DNA from: Dermacoccus abyssi
GTDB taxonomy: Bacteria > Actinomycetota > Actinomycetes > Actinomycetales > Dermatophilaceae
DNA: 64,000 nt
Reading direction: 5' to 3' (one strand)
Assembly (NCBI RefSeq): GCF_034541975.1
Contig: NZ_JAVYJM010000001.1
Part shown: piece after piece, positions 7,194 to 15,686 of the stretch
How the letters are laid out: the number at the start of each line of letters is the position of its first letter
How positions within the stretch are numbered: position 1 is the stretch's first letter
Program-made: the position numbers and the translations under genes
The notes under the pieces: generated by a model
The model's input: only the letters and a program-made list of their open reading frames with translations
Database searches by the model: none
Told to the model about the DNA's origin: nothing

Positions 7194-8676
7194 GACGACG
7201 CCCGCGGCCCCGCGACGCGAGAACACGACCCTCGACAACCCCTGGCCGGCCCTGTGGGCCCTGTGCCTGGGGTTCTTCATGATCCTGCTCGACACGACGA
7301 TCGTCGCCGTGGGTACGCCGGCCATCATGAACGGTCTGCACGCCGATCTCGGTGCGGTGGTCTGGGTGACGAGCGCGTACCTGCTCGCCTACGCGGTGCC
7401 ACTGCTCGTCTCGGGGCGTCTCGGTGACCGGTACGGGCCGAAGAACGTCTATCTCGTGGGCCTCGCGGTGTTCACGCTCGCCTCGCTGTGGTGTGGCCTC
7501 ACCGGGTCCATCGAGGGGCTCATCGCGGCCCGCGTTCTGCAGGGCCTCGGCGCTGCGGCCATGTCCCCTCAGACGATGGCCGTCATCACGCGCATCTTCC
7601 CCGGTGAGACCCGCGGTACGGCGATGGGTCTGTGGGGCTCGGTGGCCGGTGTCGCGACGCTCGTCGGCCCCATCCTCGGCGGTGTGCTCATCGACCACGT
7701 CGGCTGGGAGTGGATCTTCTTCATCAACATTCCGGTCGGCATCATCGCCTTCGTGATGGCACTCAAGCTCGTGCCGAGCTTGCCGGTCCACACGCACACG
7801 TTCGACTGGATCGGCGTGCTGCTTTCCGGCATCGGCATGTTCCTGCTCGTTTTCGGCCTGCAGGAGGGCAACCGCTACGACTGGGGCACGATCACGGGTG
7901 TCATCTCGGTGCCGCTGCTCATCGTGGCCGGTATCGCCGTCCTCGTCGCCTTCGTCGTGTGGCAGCGCCTCACGCGTGCGGAGCCGCTCATTCCACTCGT
8001 GCTCTTCACGTTCCGCAACTTCTCGCTCGCCAACGTCGCGATCTTCGGCGTGGGCCTCGCCATCACGGCGATGAACTTCCCGATCATGGTGTGGGCCCAG
8101 AGCGTACGCGGCTGGACGCCGACTCAGGCGGCCCTCCTCATGGCTCCGACGGCGGTGCTGACGCTCGGGCTGGCGCCTGTTGCTGGTCGCCTCGTCAACC
8201 GGATGCACCCGCGCCTCATCGCGGGCTTCGGGCTCACGTGCTTCGCGGTGGGCATCGTCTGGTACGGCCTCGCTCTCCACTCCGACACCCCGTGGTGGCA
8301 GCTCGTCGCCCCCGCCCTCGTGCTCGGTCTGGCCAACGCCTTCATGTGGGCGCCGATCTCCGTGACGGCCACGCGGACCCTCCCGCCCGCGCGAGCGGGT
8401 GCGGGCTCCGGAGTCTTCAACGCGACGCGCCAGCTCGGTGCGGTGCTCGGTTCGGCCGCCATTGCAGCCCTCATGGAATCGCGACTGGCGTCCCACCTCG
8501 GGGGCTACTCGATGCCCGCGGGTGAAGCGGGGGCCGGCGCTCGCGTCCCCGCCGTGGCAGCGGAGTCCTTCTCCCGTGCGATGGGCGAGTCGCTCTACCT
8601 TCCCGCGGCCGTCGTCGCGCTCGGTGTCGTGGCCGTCCTGTTCTTCGTCAACCCGCACCAGGCAGAGCGCCGCTGA
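7159..8676 (+). CDS. MFS drug exporter, DHA2 (14-TMS) family
   Basis: 505 residues with about 14 membrane spans. DHA2 hallmarks are visible: LDTTIVAVGTPAI in the first span (motif D1), GRLGDRYGPKNVYLVG (motif A) between spans 2 and 3, and an LVGPILGGVLIDHVGWEWIFFINIPVG stretch (motif C and the EmrB/QacA signature). Such proteins export hydrophobic cations or antibiotics using the proton gradient. The only start that gives a full first span is the ATG inside the dtd gene, so the reading frames overlap by 35 bases. Substrate unknown; no TetR-type regulator is adjacent. Confidence 0.88.
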   Translation: MTDLSRSSSTSETTPAAPRRENTTLDNPWPALWALCLGFFMILLDTTIVAVGTPAIMNGLHADLGAVVWVTSAYLLAYAVPLLVSGRLGDRYGPKNVYLVGLAVFTLASLWCGLTGSIEGLIAARVLQGLGAAAMSPQTMAVITRIFPGETRGTAMGLWGSVAGVATLVGPILGGVLIDHVGWEWIFFINIPVGIIAFVMALKLVPSLPVHTHTFDWIGVLLSGIGMFLLVFGLQEGNRYDWGTITGVISVPLLIVAGIAVLVAFVVWQRLTRAEPLIPLVLFTFRNFSLANVAIFGVGLAITAMNFPIMVWAQSVRGWTPTQAALLMAPTAVLTLGLAPVAGRLVNRMHPRLIAGFGLTCFAVGIVWYGLALHSDTPWWQLVAPALVLGLANAFMWAPISVTATRTLPPARAGAGSGVFNATRQLGAVLGSAAIAALMESRLASHLGGYSMPAGEAGAGARVPAVAAESFSRAMGESLYLPAAVVALGVVAVLFFVNPHQAERR

Positions 8677-8718
8677 CCTCGCGGTGGGCGCCCTCAGCGG
8701 GTTGTCGGGCAGCGCCTC

Positions 8719-8724
8719 TACAGT
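8719..8724 (+). promoter_or_regulatory. -10 hexamer (TACAGT) of the DUF2516 gene
   Basis: Six bases before the ATG at 8731. Confidence 0.45.
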
Positions 8725-8730
8725 GAGGGC

Positions 8731-9045
8731 ATGGATTTCCTGTTCGAGCTCCAGATGGGCGCGATGCTCATCCTCAGCGTCATCCTGCTGGGCGTCGAGG
8801 TCTGGGCCTTCGTCGAGGCGTTGCGCGGGCGAGCCGACCTCTTCCAGGCGCACGGCAAGCTGACGAAGCCCGCGTGGGTCGCCATCACCGGTGTCGCCGC
8901 GCTGCTCGGCTTCATCTCACTCGGGCGTCCGGTCAGTCTGCTCGGCATCATCGGCGTCGTCGCCGCGGGCGTTTTCCTGGCCGACGTCCGCCCCCTCGTG
9001 CGGCCCGGCAAGGGCAACTCGAGCGGCCCCTACGGGCCGTGGTGA
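8731..9045 (+). CDS. DUF2516 family small membrane protein
   Basis: 104 residues with three hydrophobic segments: about 10-30 (MLILSVILLGVEVWAFVEAL), 48-66 and 70-86. The polar loop FQAHGKLTKPAW between spans 1 and 2 and the positively charged tail (VRPLVRPGKG) are typical of the actinobacterial DUF2516 family, whose function is unknown. The following hydrolase starts six bases after the stop, so the two are probably co-transcribed. Confidence 0.8.
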   Translation: MDFLFELQMGAMLILSVILLGVEVWAFVEALRGRADLFQAHGKLTKPAWVAITGVAALLGFISLGRPVSLLGIIGVVAAGVFLADVRPLVRPGKGNSSGPYGPW

Positions 9046-9051
9046 CCAGCT

Positions 9052-9849
9052 GTGGCAGCTGAGTTCATCGACGGCCCGTCGGGGGCTCTCGAGGTCGTCA
9101 GGGCAGGGCGAGGCGAACCCGTCACCGTGTTCGCGCACGGTATGGGAGCCTCGATTCCCTCGACGCGGCCCTACGCGTCGGGCGTCGACGGCACGCGCGT
9201 CTTCTTCCACTTTCGCTCGCACGGTCGCTCGGCGCCCGCGTTCGACGGCTGGGACTACGACCACACGGCTGACGAGCTGCTCGCCGTCGCCGACGCCTAC
9301 GGAGCCACGCGCGCGCTGGGCGTCTCGATGGGTGCCGGGTCGATCCTGCGCATCCTGCAACGTGACCCGAGCCGGTTCGAGCGCGTCGTCCTCGTCATTC
9401 CGGCCGTCATCGACTCACCTCGCAACAGCGAGGGGCTCGAACGGTACAGCGCCATGGCCGAGGCGTCGGCGCGCGGTGACGCCGGCCCGATTCGCGCTCA
9501 ACTCGAAGCCGAGCTACCCGAGGCCGTGCGCGGCGACGACGCGGCGCGGGCATGGGTCGAGCAGCAGACCGAGGTCTTCCTCGGCCCCGGGATGGCTGAG
9601 GCGCTGCGCGACCTGCCCCACGCCGTGCCGGTACCCGATGTCGAGCGCTTGCGCGATCTCACGCTCCCCGTACTCGTGCTCGCGCAGGAGGGCGACACCG
9701 TGCATCCCGTCTCGTCGGCGGAGCGCCTCGTGGAGTATCTGCCGAACGCCCGGCTCGAGGTGTTCGACGAGAACGGGCTGCTGTGGGGCCACCGCAGTCG
9801 CGTGCGCCAGGTCGTCGGCGCATTCCTTTCTGACGACCATCAGAACTAG
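9052..9849 (+). CDS. Alpha/beta hydrolase
   Basis: 265 residues, a compact alpha/beta hydrolase. The oxyanion-hole region is FAHGMG; the nucleophile elbow is GVSMGAGS (Ser in G-x-S-x-G). The acid is probably the Asp of AQEGDTVHPV and the base the His of LLWGHRSRV near the C-terminus, so the triad is complete. A variable cap (about residues 120-190) sits between strands. Substrate cannot be assigned; similar actinobacterial proteins lie beside DUF2516. The start is GTG, six bases after the DUF2516 stop. Confidence 0.85.
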   Translation: MAAEFIDGPSGALEVVRAGRGEPVTVFAHGMGASIPSTRPYASGVDGTRVFFHFRSHGRSAPAFDGWDYDHTADELLAVADAYGATRALGVSMGAGSILRILQRDPSRFERVVLVIPAVIDSPRNSEGLERYSAMAEASARGDAGPIRAQLEAELPEAVRGDDAARAWVEQQTEVFLGPGMAEALRDLPHAVPVPDVERLRDLTLPVLVLAQEGDTVHPVSSAERLVEYLPNARLEVFDENGLLWGHRSRVRQVVGAFLSDDHQN

Positions 9850-9903
9850 ACTCGGTTCCGAGTTGCCCGACCGGGTGGCCGGGAAGAAGGTCGAGGAAGA
9901 GCG

Positions 9904-11082
9904 TTGCACCGCATCCAACCCGTGATCAAGGACTACGCCTGGGGCTCGCACGTCGCCCTGGCGCAGCTTGCCGGGCGCGAACAGCCGAGTGCCACGCCCG
10001 AGGCTGAGCTCTGGGTCGGCGCCCACGAAGCCGGCCCGGCCCGTGTCGACCTCGGCGACGGGCACTTCTGCGGTCTCGACGAACACATCGCCGGAGACGA
10101 CGAACGCCACCTCGGCATAGGGTCGCTCGACGCCTTCGGTCGGCGTCTGCCGTTCCTGCTCAAGATCCTCGCCGCCGACAGGGCGCTTTCCATCCAGGCA
10201 CATCCCGACGCAGCGCGGGCGGCGTCGGCCCCCGAGGGTGTCTACGGTGACTCCTGGGCCAAACCGGAGGCGTGGGTACCGCTCACCGAGTGCGAAGCCT
10301 TCGCCGGCTCGTTGCCGTTCGACGAAGCGAGCGCGCTCCTTGTCGGCCTCGACGTGCCCGCGCTCACCGATCTCGTGGATCAGGCGAGGGGCGCGGCTGA
10401 TCCGGCGCACGCGTTGTTGGCGGCCCTGCTCCACGTTCCTGCCGATGACCGGGCCGAGTTCGTGGCTGCTGTCGTGGCCGCCGTCCGGGCGCTCGTCGAC
10501 GCAGGTTCGGCCGACGAAGCGACCGCGCGGGCACTGAGCACCGTGCTCGACGTGCACGAGCAGTTCCCAGGTGACGTGGGCGTCGTTGTTCTGCTCACGA
10601 TGCGCCACCTCGTCATGACGCCCGGGCGCAGTTACTTCATCGGAGCGGGGGTTCTCCACTCGTTCGTGCACGGTACGACGATCGAGGTGCTGGCCAACTC
10701 CGACAACGTCGTGCGCGGTGGGCTCACGCCCAAGGAGACGAACGTCGAGGAACTGCTCACGATCGTCGATGTCAGGACGCCGGTCGAAGCCCAGGAGCCG
10801 CGGCGCCTGGGAGACGGAGATGGGTCGACGCTGCATCACCCCACAGCAGCGCCCCATTTCGAGCTGTTCGAGGTACGGCCGAACGAAACACCGACGGCGC
10901 TGCCGATCGGCGGCGCTCCCGCCGTCATGCTCGCGCTCGACGCACCGGTCACGGTGCGCTGCGGTGACGAAGCCATCCGTCTGGAGCGTCTCGAATGTGT
11001 GTGGTCGTCGGCCTCGGACCCCGACGCCGTCGTCACCGGCGTACCCGGCTCGCGGCTGTTCGTCGCGAGCGTCGACATCTGA
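9904..11082 (+). CDS. manA: Mannose-6-phosphate isomerase, class I
   Basis: 392 residues. It interconverts mannose-6-phosphate and fructose-6-phosphate, feeding GDP-mannose and mannosylated glycolipids. Type I PMI motifs: IQPVIKDYAWGSH at the N-terminus, FLLKILAADRALSIQAHPD (zinc ligands Gln and His) around residues 80-98, and the active-site stretch GVLHSFVHGTTIEVLANSDN near residue 245-265. The start is TTG with GAGGAAG nine bases before it; no ATG or GTG gives the conserved N-terminus. It converges on the methyltransferase gene with a 12-base gap and no clear terminator. Confidence 0.92.
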   Translation: MHRIQPVIKDYAWGSHVALAQLAGREQPSATPEAELWVGAHEAGPARVDLGDGHFCGLDEHIAGDDERHLGIGSLDAFGRRLPFLLKILAADRALSIQAHPDAARAASAPEGVYGDSWAKPEAWVPLTECEAFAGSLPFDEASALLVGLDVPALTDLVDQARGAADPAHALLAALLHVPADDRAEFVAAVVAAVRALVDAGSADEATARALSTVLDVHEQFPGDVGVVVLLTMRHLVMTPGRSYFIGAGVLHSFVHGTTIEVLANSDNVVRGGLTPKETNVEELLTIVDVRTPVEAQEPRRLGDGDGSTLHHPTAAPHFELFEVRPNETPTALPIGGAPAVMLALDAPVTVRCGDEAIRLERLECVWSSASDPDAVVTGVPGSRLFVASVDI

Positions 11083-11094
11083 CGCACGTCCCCG

Positions 11095-11904
11095 TCAGGC
11101 GCGGGGCGCGACAGCCGACCAGTCGACCGTGATCTCACCCAGACGCCATCGCCTCGGGCCGTCGAGCAGTGGCCAGCCGTCGTCCTTGAGAGCCCGGGTG
11201 CTTGCCACGAAGCGCTGGCGCGCGCCGTGAGGAGCGAGCGGTGCATTGATCGTCCACGCGCGAGAGAGCGCTGCGAGGTAGGCATGTACCGGTTCGCCCG
11301 GCACGTTGCGGTGGATGAGCGACTTCACGAGCCGCGGTGCGACGTCCATGGGGTCGCCGAGGCCTGCCAAACGCAGCGAAATCGTGAAACTCACCGGGCC
11401 GTCGGGGGTGACGGCCACCCACGTGGAGAGCCGCCCGAGCTCGTCGCAGGTGCCGTCGAGGAGGAGGCCGTGCGGGGCCAGGCGCGAGCAGATCCGCTCC
11501 CACGCGCCCGCCACCTCGGACTCGTCGTACTGACGCAGGACGTTCGCGGCGCGCACGATCGTCGCGCTGCGGCCGGCGTCGAGGGGTATCTCGAAACCGC
11601 CGCGACGGAACGACAGGCCTGCGAGACCGGGGTTGTGCGCGAGCAGCTCACGCCCCTGCGCGACGCGTGAGGCCTCGATCTCGATGCCGACCGTCCGCAC
11701 GTCGGGACGTACCCGCCGCAGTCGGTCGTGCAGTTCGACGGCCGTCACGGGGGAGGCGCCGTATCCGAGGTCGACGACGATCGGCGGATCGTCACTCCGG
11801 CGCAGTCGCCAGGCCTGCGGGCCGGTCAACCAGCGGTCCTGGCGGCGCAGACGGTTGGGGTTCGTCGTCCCCCGCGTCACGGCGCCAACAGGTCGGGAAT
11901 GCAC
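11095..11904 (-). CDS. Class I SAM-dependent methyltransferase (mshA-adjacent family)
   Basis: 269 residues. Motif I for S-adenosylmethionine is VVDLGYGASPVT, with an acidic residue at the end of strand 2 (VGIEIEASRV). A conserved GTCDELGR segment and a C-terminal RRWRLGEITVDW follow. Actinobacteria commonly carry this uncharacterised methyltransferase divergent from mshA, which makes a link to mycothiol possible but unproven. The GTG start at 11904 is supported by TACGTT six bases upstream. Only 26 bases separate it from the proposed mshA start. Confidence 0.8.
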   Translation of the reverse strand: MHSRPVGAVTRGTTNPNRLRRQDRWLTGPQAWRLRRSDDPPIVVDLGYGASPVTAVELHDRLRRVRPDVRTVGIEIEASRVAQGRELLAHNPGLAGLSFRRGGFEIPLDAGRSATIVRAANVLRQYDESEVAGAWERICSRLAPHGLLLDGTCDELGRLSTWVAVTPDGPVSFTISLRLAGLGDPMDVAPRLVKSLIHRNVPGEPVHAYLAALSRAWTINAPLAPHGARQRFVASTRALKDDGWPLLDGPRRWRLGEITVDWSAVAPRA

Positions 11905-11910
11905 GGCCCC

Positions 11911-11916
11911 AACGTA
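11911..11916 (-). promoter_or_regulatory. -10 hexamer (TACGTT) of the methyltransferase gene
   Basis: Six bases before the GTG at 11904. It overlaps TATCGT (11915-11920, plus strand), a possible mshA -10, so the two divergent promoters may interfere. Confidence 0.45.
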
Positions 11917-11930
11917 TCGTTCGACCGTTC

Positions 11931-13292
11931 GTGGACGAATCTCTCACCAAGCCCTTGGGTAGCGCTTCCGCGGCCCGCGACTGCAGCGGTCCCGTGCGGC
12001 ACGTGGCCATGGTGAGCGTCCACACATCCCCGTTGTCGCAGCCCGGAACGGGCGACGCCGGCGGTCTCAACGTCTACGTCGTCGAGACGGCGAAGCGGTT
12101 GGCCGAGCGCGGCGTCGAGGTCGACATCTTCACGCGCCGCACGAGCGCAGCCCTCGGCGAGCAGGTGCAACTCGTGCCGGGCGTCACCGTCCACCACATC
12201 GCGGCCGGGCCATACGAGGGCCTCGGCAAGGAGGACCTGCCCGGCCAGCTCTGTGCGTTCGCCGCAGGCATGATGCGCGTCGGGGCGTCGAAGCCGGAGG
12301 GGCACTACGACCTCGTGCACTCGCACTACTGGCTCTCGGGCCAGGTGGGTTGGCTCGCCGCCGACCGCTGGCGGGTGCCGCTCATCCACACGATGCACAC
12401 GATGGCGCGCGTCAAGAACGCCCAGCTCGCCGACGGCGACACCCCCGAGCCCGCCGGGCGCGAGATCGGCGAGGAGCAGGTCGTCACCGCGGCGACGAAG
12501 CTCGTCGCCAACACGCCGGGTGAAGCGCGCGAACTCATCGAGCTCTACGGCGCCGACTCGTCGAAGGTCGAGGTCGTCACGCCCGGCGTCGACCTCGACG
12601 CCTTCTCACCGACCGACGGCGCCGGTCGCCGCGAGGCACGCGTACATCTCGGCGTCGAGCCGGACGCGCAGGTCGTGCTGTTCGTCGGGCGCATCCAGCC
12701 GCTCAAGGCCCCTGACGTGCTCGTGCGTGCGGTGGCCGAACTCGTGGCCGAGCAGCCGGAGCGGCGCTCGCGGCTCCGACTCGTCGTCGTCGGTGGCCCG
12801 TCAGGTTCCGGCCTCGACAAGCCGCTCGCGCTGCAGACCTTGGCCCGCGACCTCGGCGTCAAGGACGTCGTCGACTTCGTGCCGCCCGTCGACCGCAGCG
12901 CGCTCGTTCGGTGGTTCCACGCGGCCGACGTCGTTGCGGTGCCGTCGCACAGCGAGTCCTTCGGGCTCGTCGCGATCGAGGCGTCGGCTTCGGGCACGCC
13001 CGTCGTCGCCGCCGCTGTGGGCGGGTTGCCCACAGCCGTCGGTGACGGGGGAGTGCTCGTCGAGGGCCACGATCCGCTCGACTGGGCGAAGGCCCTCGGG
13101 TCGTTGCTCGACGACGACGCCCGCCGCGCCGAACTCGGCGAGCGCGCCGTCGCCCACGCTCGTCAGTACGGCTGGGACGTCAGCGTCGACCGTCTGCTCG
13201 ACATCTACGCGAACGCCTGCCACGACGACGCGAGCACGGACATCGACGCCTCGCGCGCGCTCGCGGGCGTCCCCAGCGCCATCGTTCCCTGA
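11931..13292 (+). CDS. mshA: D-inositol-3-phosphate glycosyltransferase (mycothiol synthesis)
   Basis: 453 residues from the GTG at 11931. A GT4 retaining glycosyltransferase that joins UDP-GlcNAc to 1L-myo-inositol-1-phosphate, the first step of mycothiol synthesis. MshA hallmarks: VAMVSVHTSPLSQPGTGDAGGLNVYV near the N-terminus, VLFVGRIQPLKAPDVLVRA at the nucleotide-binding domain, and the EX7E-type motif in SHSESFGLVAIEASASGTPVV. No Shine-Dalgarno is evident. A shorter start at GTG 11994 gives 432 residues and is equally compatible with the family, so the start is uncertain. Followed by YbjN and gpmA as in mycobacteria. Confidence 0.9.
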   Translation: MDESLTKPLGSASAARDCSGPVRHVAMVSVHTSPLSQPGTGDAGGLNVYVVETAKRLAERGVEVDIFTRRTSAALGEQVQLVPGVTVHHIAAGPYEGLGKEDLPGQLCAFAAGMMRVGASKPEGHYDLVHSHYWLSGQVGWLAADRWRVPLIHTMHTMARVKNAQLADGDTPEPAGREIGEEQVVTAATKLVANTPGEARELIELYGADSSKVEVVTPGVDLDAFSPTDGAGRREARVHLGVEPDAQVVLFVGRIQPLKAPDVLVRAVAELVAEQPERRSRLRLVVVGGPSGSGLDKPLALQTLARDLGVKDVVDFVPPVDRSALVRWFHAADVVAVPSHSESFGLVAIEASASGTPVVAAAVGGLPTAVGDGGVLVEGHDPLDWAKALGSLLDDDARRAELGERAVAHARQYGWDVSVDRLLDIYANACHDDASTDIDASRALAGVPSAIVP

Positions 13293-13308
13293 CCTCCGCC
13301 CGCCCGCG

Positions 13309-13314
13309 TAGGTT
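13309..13314 (+). promoter_or_regulatory. -10 hexamer (TAGGTT) of the YbjN gene
   Basis: Six bases before the ATG at 13321, in the short gap after mshA, giving YbjN its own promoter. Confidence 0.45.
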
Positions 13315-13320
13315 GGAGTC

Positions 13321-13827
13321 ATGAGCACCGACGACCTCGTTCAGGCAGCGGAAGTGACGGTTCGGGAGTGGCTGGAGGCCTCCGAGCTGGAATGGGAACT
13401 CGGAGCGTCGAACGGCGAGTTCGTCGTCACGCTGCCGGGGGAGAAGAAGCTCAAGACGGTGACGTCGCTCGTCGTGGGGGATCGCACGCTCAAGGCGATG
13501 GCGTTCGTCGTGCGCAACCCCGACGAGAACCACGAGGAGGTCTACCGCCTCCTGCTGCAGCGCAACCTGCGAATCCCGGGGGTCGCCTACGGCATCGACG
13601 GTGCGGGCGACGTCTACCTCACCGGCCGCCTGCCGCTCGCGGGCCTCGACGGTGAGGCGCTCGACCGGCTGCTCGGCGTCATGCTCGAAGCGAGCGACGG
13701 CATCTTCAACGAGGTGCTCTCGCGCGGCTTCCTCACGTCGATGAAGAAGGAATGGCACTGGCGCACGACGCACGGCGAGTCGACGCGCAACCTCGAGGCC
13801 TTTCGCCACCTTCTGGAGAACGACTGA
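13321..13827 (+). CDS. YbjN-domain protein
   Basis: 168 residues with a YbjN fold resembling type III secretion chaperones (GEFVVTLPGEKKLKTVTSLVVG, VYRLLLQRNLRIPGVAYGIDGAGDVYLTGRLP). It belongs to the group always found between mshA and gpm in actinobacteria (Rv0487 in Mycobacterium tuberculosis). Molecular function is unknown; YbjN in E. coli is a stress and motility-related regulator. No membrane segment or signal peptide is present. Confidence 0.85.
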   Translation: MSTDDLVQAAEVTVREWLEASELEWELGASNGEFVVTLPGEKKLKTVTSLVVGDRTLKAMAFVVRNPDENHEEVYRLLLQRNLRIPGVAYGIDGAGDVYLTGRLPLAGLDGEALDRLLGVMLEASDGIFNEVLSRGFLTSMKKEWHWRTTHGESTRNLEAFRHLLEND

Positions 13828-13853
13828 ACCCCGGACGCCGGCGGCTCGGACGT

Positions 13854-13859
13854 TAGGCT
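13854..13859 (+). promoter_or_regulatory. -10 hexamer (TAGGCT) of gpmA
   Basis: Six bases before the ATG at 13866. Confidence 0.5.
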
Positions 13860-13865
13860 GACGCC

Positions 13866-14612
13866 ATGACGTACAAGCTGATTCTGCTCCGCCACGGCGA
13901 GTCCGACTGGAACGCGAAGAACCTCTTCACCGGCTGGGTCGACGTGCCGCTCACCGACAAGGGCCGCGCCGAGGCCGTGCGCGGCGGCGAACTGCTCAAG
14001 GAAGCCGACCTCCTGCCCGACGTCGTGCACACCTCGCTGCTGCGCCGCGCCATCATGACGGCGAACCTCTCGCTCGACGCCGCCGACCGCCACTGGATCC
14101 CGGTCAAGCGAGACTGGCGCCTCAACGAGCGTCACTACGGCGCCCTGCAGGGCAAGAACAAGAAGGAAACGCTGGAGGCCTACGGCGAAGAGCAGTTCAT
14201 GACGTGGCGTCGTTCGTTCGACACCCCGCCGCCGCCCATCGAGAAGGGCAGCGAGTGGAGCCAGGACGCCGACCCGCGCTACGCCGACCTCGGTGAGGCT
14301 GCGCCGCTGACCGAGTGCCTCAAGGACGTCATCGAGCGCTTCCTGCCCTACTGGGAGAGCGCCATCGTGCCCGACCTCAGGGACGGTAAGACGGTGCTCG
14401 TGGCCGCACACGGCAACTCGCTGCGCGCCATGGTCAAGCACCTCGACGGCATCAGTGACGACGACATCGTGGGCGTCAACATCCCCACAGGCATGCCGCT
14501 GTACTACGAGCTCGACGAGAACCTCACGCCCGTCACCAAAGGTGGTCGTTACCTCGACCCGGCAGCCGCCGAGGCCGCCGCAGCCGCCGTGGCGAATCAG
14601 GGCAAGGCCTGA
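13866..14612 (+). CDS. gpmA: 2,3-bisphosphoglycerate-dependent phosphoglycerate mutase
   Basis: 248 residues, normal length. It interconverts 3- and 2-phosphoglycerate in glycolysis. The phosphohistidine motif LLRHGESDWN (His11-equivalent) is at residues 7-16, NLFTGWVDVPLTDKG follows, and the second catalytic histidine is in VLVAAHGNSLRAM. The substrate clamp RRSFDTPPPPI is intact. It has its own leaderless-type -10 and is closed by a long hairpin. Confidence 0.95.
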   Translation: MTYKLILLRHGESDWNAKNLFTGWVDVPLTDKGRAEAVRGGELLKEADLLPDVVHTSLLRRAIMTANLSLDAADRHWIPVKRDWRLNERHYGALQGKNKKETLEAYGEEQFMTWRRSFDTPPPPIEKGSEWSQDADPRYADLGEAAPLTECLKDVIERFLPYWESAIVPDLRDGKTVLVAAHGNSLRAMVKHLDGISDDDIVGVNIPTGMPLYYELDENLTPVTKGGRYLDPAAAEAAAAAVANQGKA

Positions 14613-14634
14613 TCGCCCGAGCGCTTCATCACCT

Positions 14635-14674
14635 GACGGCGCCCGCCCCTTCGCGTGAAGGGGCGGGCGCCGTC
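14635..14674 (+). terminator. Terminator hairpin after gpmA
   Basis: Perfect 18-bp stem (GACGGCGCCCGCCCCTTC and its complement) with a GCGT loop, 22 bases after the gpmA stop. Confidence 0.85.
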
Positions 14675-14780
14675 GTCACACCCCGCTGGTCGTAGCTGGT
14701 GCGCTTCTGTTGATCCGGCCGCGACATATCGCCGCCAGATGGCCAGAAATGCACCAGATGCGAACAGCCGCCTGACGCGC

Positions 14781-14818
14781 TGACGGCCCGCCTCCCTCCG
14801 GGGAAGCGGGCCGTCAGC
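14781..14818 (-). terminator. Terminator hairpin after phoU
   Basis: 12-bp perfect stem CTGACGGCCCGC / GCGGGCCGTCAG with a 14-base loop, just after the phoU stop on the minus strand. Confidence 0.75.
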
Positions 14819-14832
14819 GGTGCGGCGAGGCG

Positions 14833-15495
14833 TCAGCGGGTGAGGCCCTCGTCCGGGTTGCCGTAGCGGCCGGTCACGAGGTAGACGATGCGGTCGGCCA
14901 CGGCCACGGCGTGGTCGCCGTAACGCTCGTAGTAGCGCGACAGGAGGGTGGCGTTCACGCCGGCCTCCATGCCGTGCTCCCAGTCGCCGAGCAGCGTCGT
15001 GAAGACCTTCTTGTGCAGCTCGTCCATCTCGTCGTCGATGCGGCCGATCTCGACCGCGGCGTAGACGTCCTTCGAACCGATCGCGTCACCCGTCGCCTGG
15101 ACGAGCTTCTCGCCCACGCGAGCCATCTCGGCGATGATCGGGCGCAGGTTCTCGGGCACGGTGACGTTGGGCGCCGACATGCGCGCGACCTTCGCGATGT
15201 GACGGGCGAGGTCGCCCATGCGCTCGATGTCGGAGCTCATGTGCATGGCCGTGACGACCATGCGCAGGTCGGTGGCCACCGGCTGCTGGCGTGCCAGCAG
15301 GTCGACGGCGAGGTCGTCGACCTCACGACGCAGGGCGTCGATGTCGTCGTCGGCCGCGATGACGCTCTCGGCGATCGTGCGGTCACCTTCGAGAAGAGCG
15401 GCGGTGGCGCGCTCGAGGGCGGTGCCGACCAGCTTCGTCATGTCGACGAGCTGATCGGAGATCTTGTCGAGGTCCTCGTGGAATGCGTCGCGCAC
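14833..15495 (-). CDS. phoU: Phosphate signalling protein PhoU
   Basis: 220 residues, all-helical, with two tandem PhoU domains. The metal-binding signatures are visible as MHMSSDIERMGDLARHIAK (about 84-102) and, in the second repeat, YYERYGDHAVAVADRIVYL. PhoU represses the phosphate regulon when phosphate is plentiful by acting between the Pst transporter and the sensor kinase. The start is GTG with AAGGAGG upstream. It is divergent from senX3-regX3, the system it should control, with a PHO-box-like repeat between them. No pst genes are in the window. Confidence 0.93.
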   Translation of the reverse strand: MRDAFHEDLDKISDQLVDMTKLVGTALERATAALLEGDRTIAESVIAADDDIDALRREVDDLAVDLLARQQPVATDLRMVVTAMHMSSDIERMGDLARHIAKVARMSAPNVTVPENLRPIIAEMARVGEKLVQATGDAIGSKDVYAAVEIGRIDDEMDELHKKVFTTLLGDWEHGMEAGVNATLLSRYYERYGDHAVAVADRIVYLVTGRYGNPDEGLTR

Positions 15496-15586
15496 TCGTC
15501 CTCCTTGGACTGGGCCCGGGCGGGGCGGATTCAGGGCATGGCAATGCCCAGCATGGGGGTGTTTCCGGGCGAGAGTCGCACGATTC

Positions 15587-15615
15587 GGTGAACGAAGACA
15601 AGCCCCGAGGTGAAC
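15587..15615 (+). promoter_or_regulatory. PHO-box-like direct repeat between phoU and senX3
   Basis: GGTGAAC occurs at 15587-15593 and again at 15609-15615, a start-to-start distance of 22 bases (two 11-base units). On the minus strand each reads GTTCACC, the core of Streptomyces PHO boxes and of RegX3/PhoP sites. It lies in the 191-base divergent region, closer to senX3. Autoregulation by RegX3 is inferred. Confidence 0.6.
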
Positions 15616-15674
15616 ACTGGGCGACGTGCCCGGAGGGAGGCGCCGAGGGTTCTGCTCCCCGGTGCCCCTGTGCG

Positions 15675-15680
15675 TAATCT
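15675..15680 (+). promoter_or_regulatory. -10 hexamer (TAATCT) of senX3-regX3
   Basis: Six bases before the GTG at 15687. The PHO-box-like repeat lies 60-88 bases upstream of it, a position suited to activation. Confidence 0.5.
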
Positions 15681-15686
15681 AACGGT

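Noticed and set aside
7180..8853. 557-codon minus-strand open frame opposite the MFS exporter
   Set aside because: Charged low-complexity mirror of a membrane protein; no recognisable domain.
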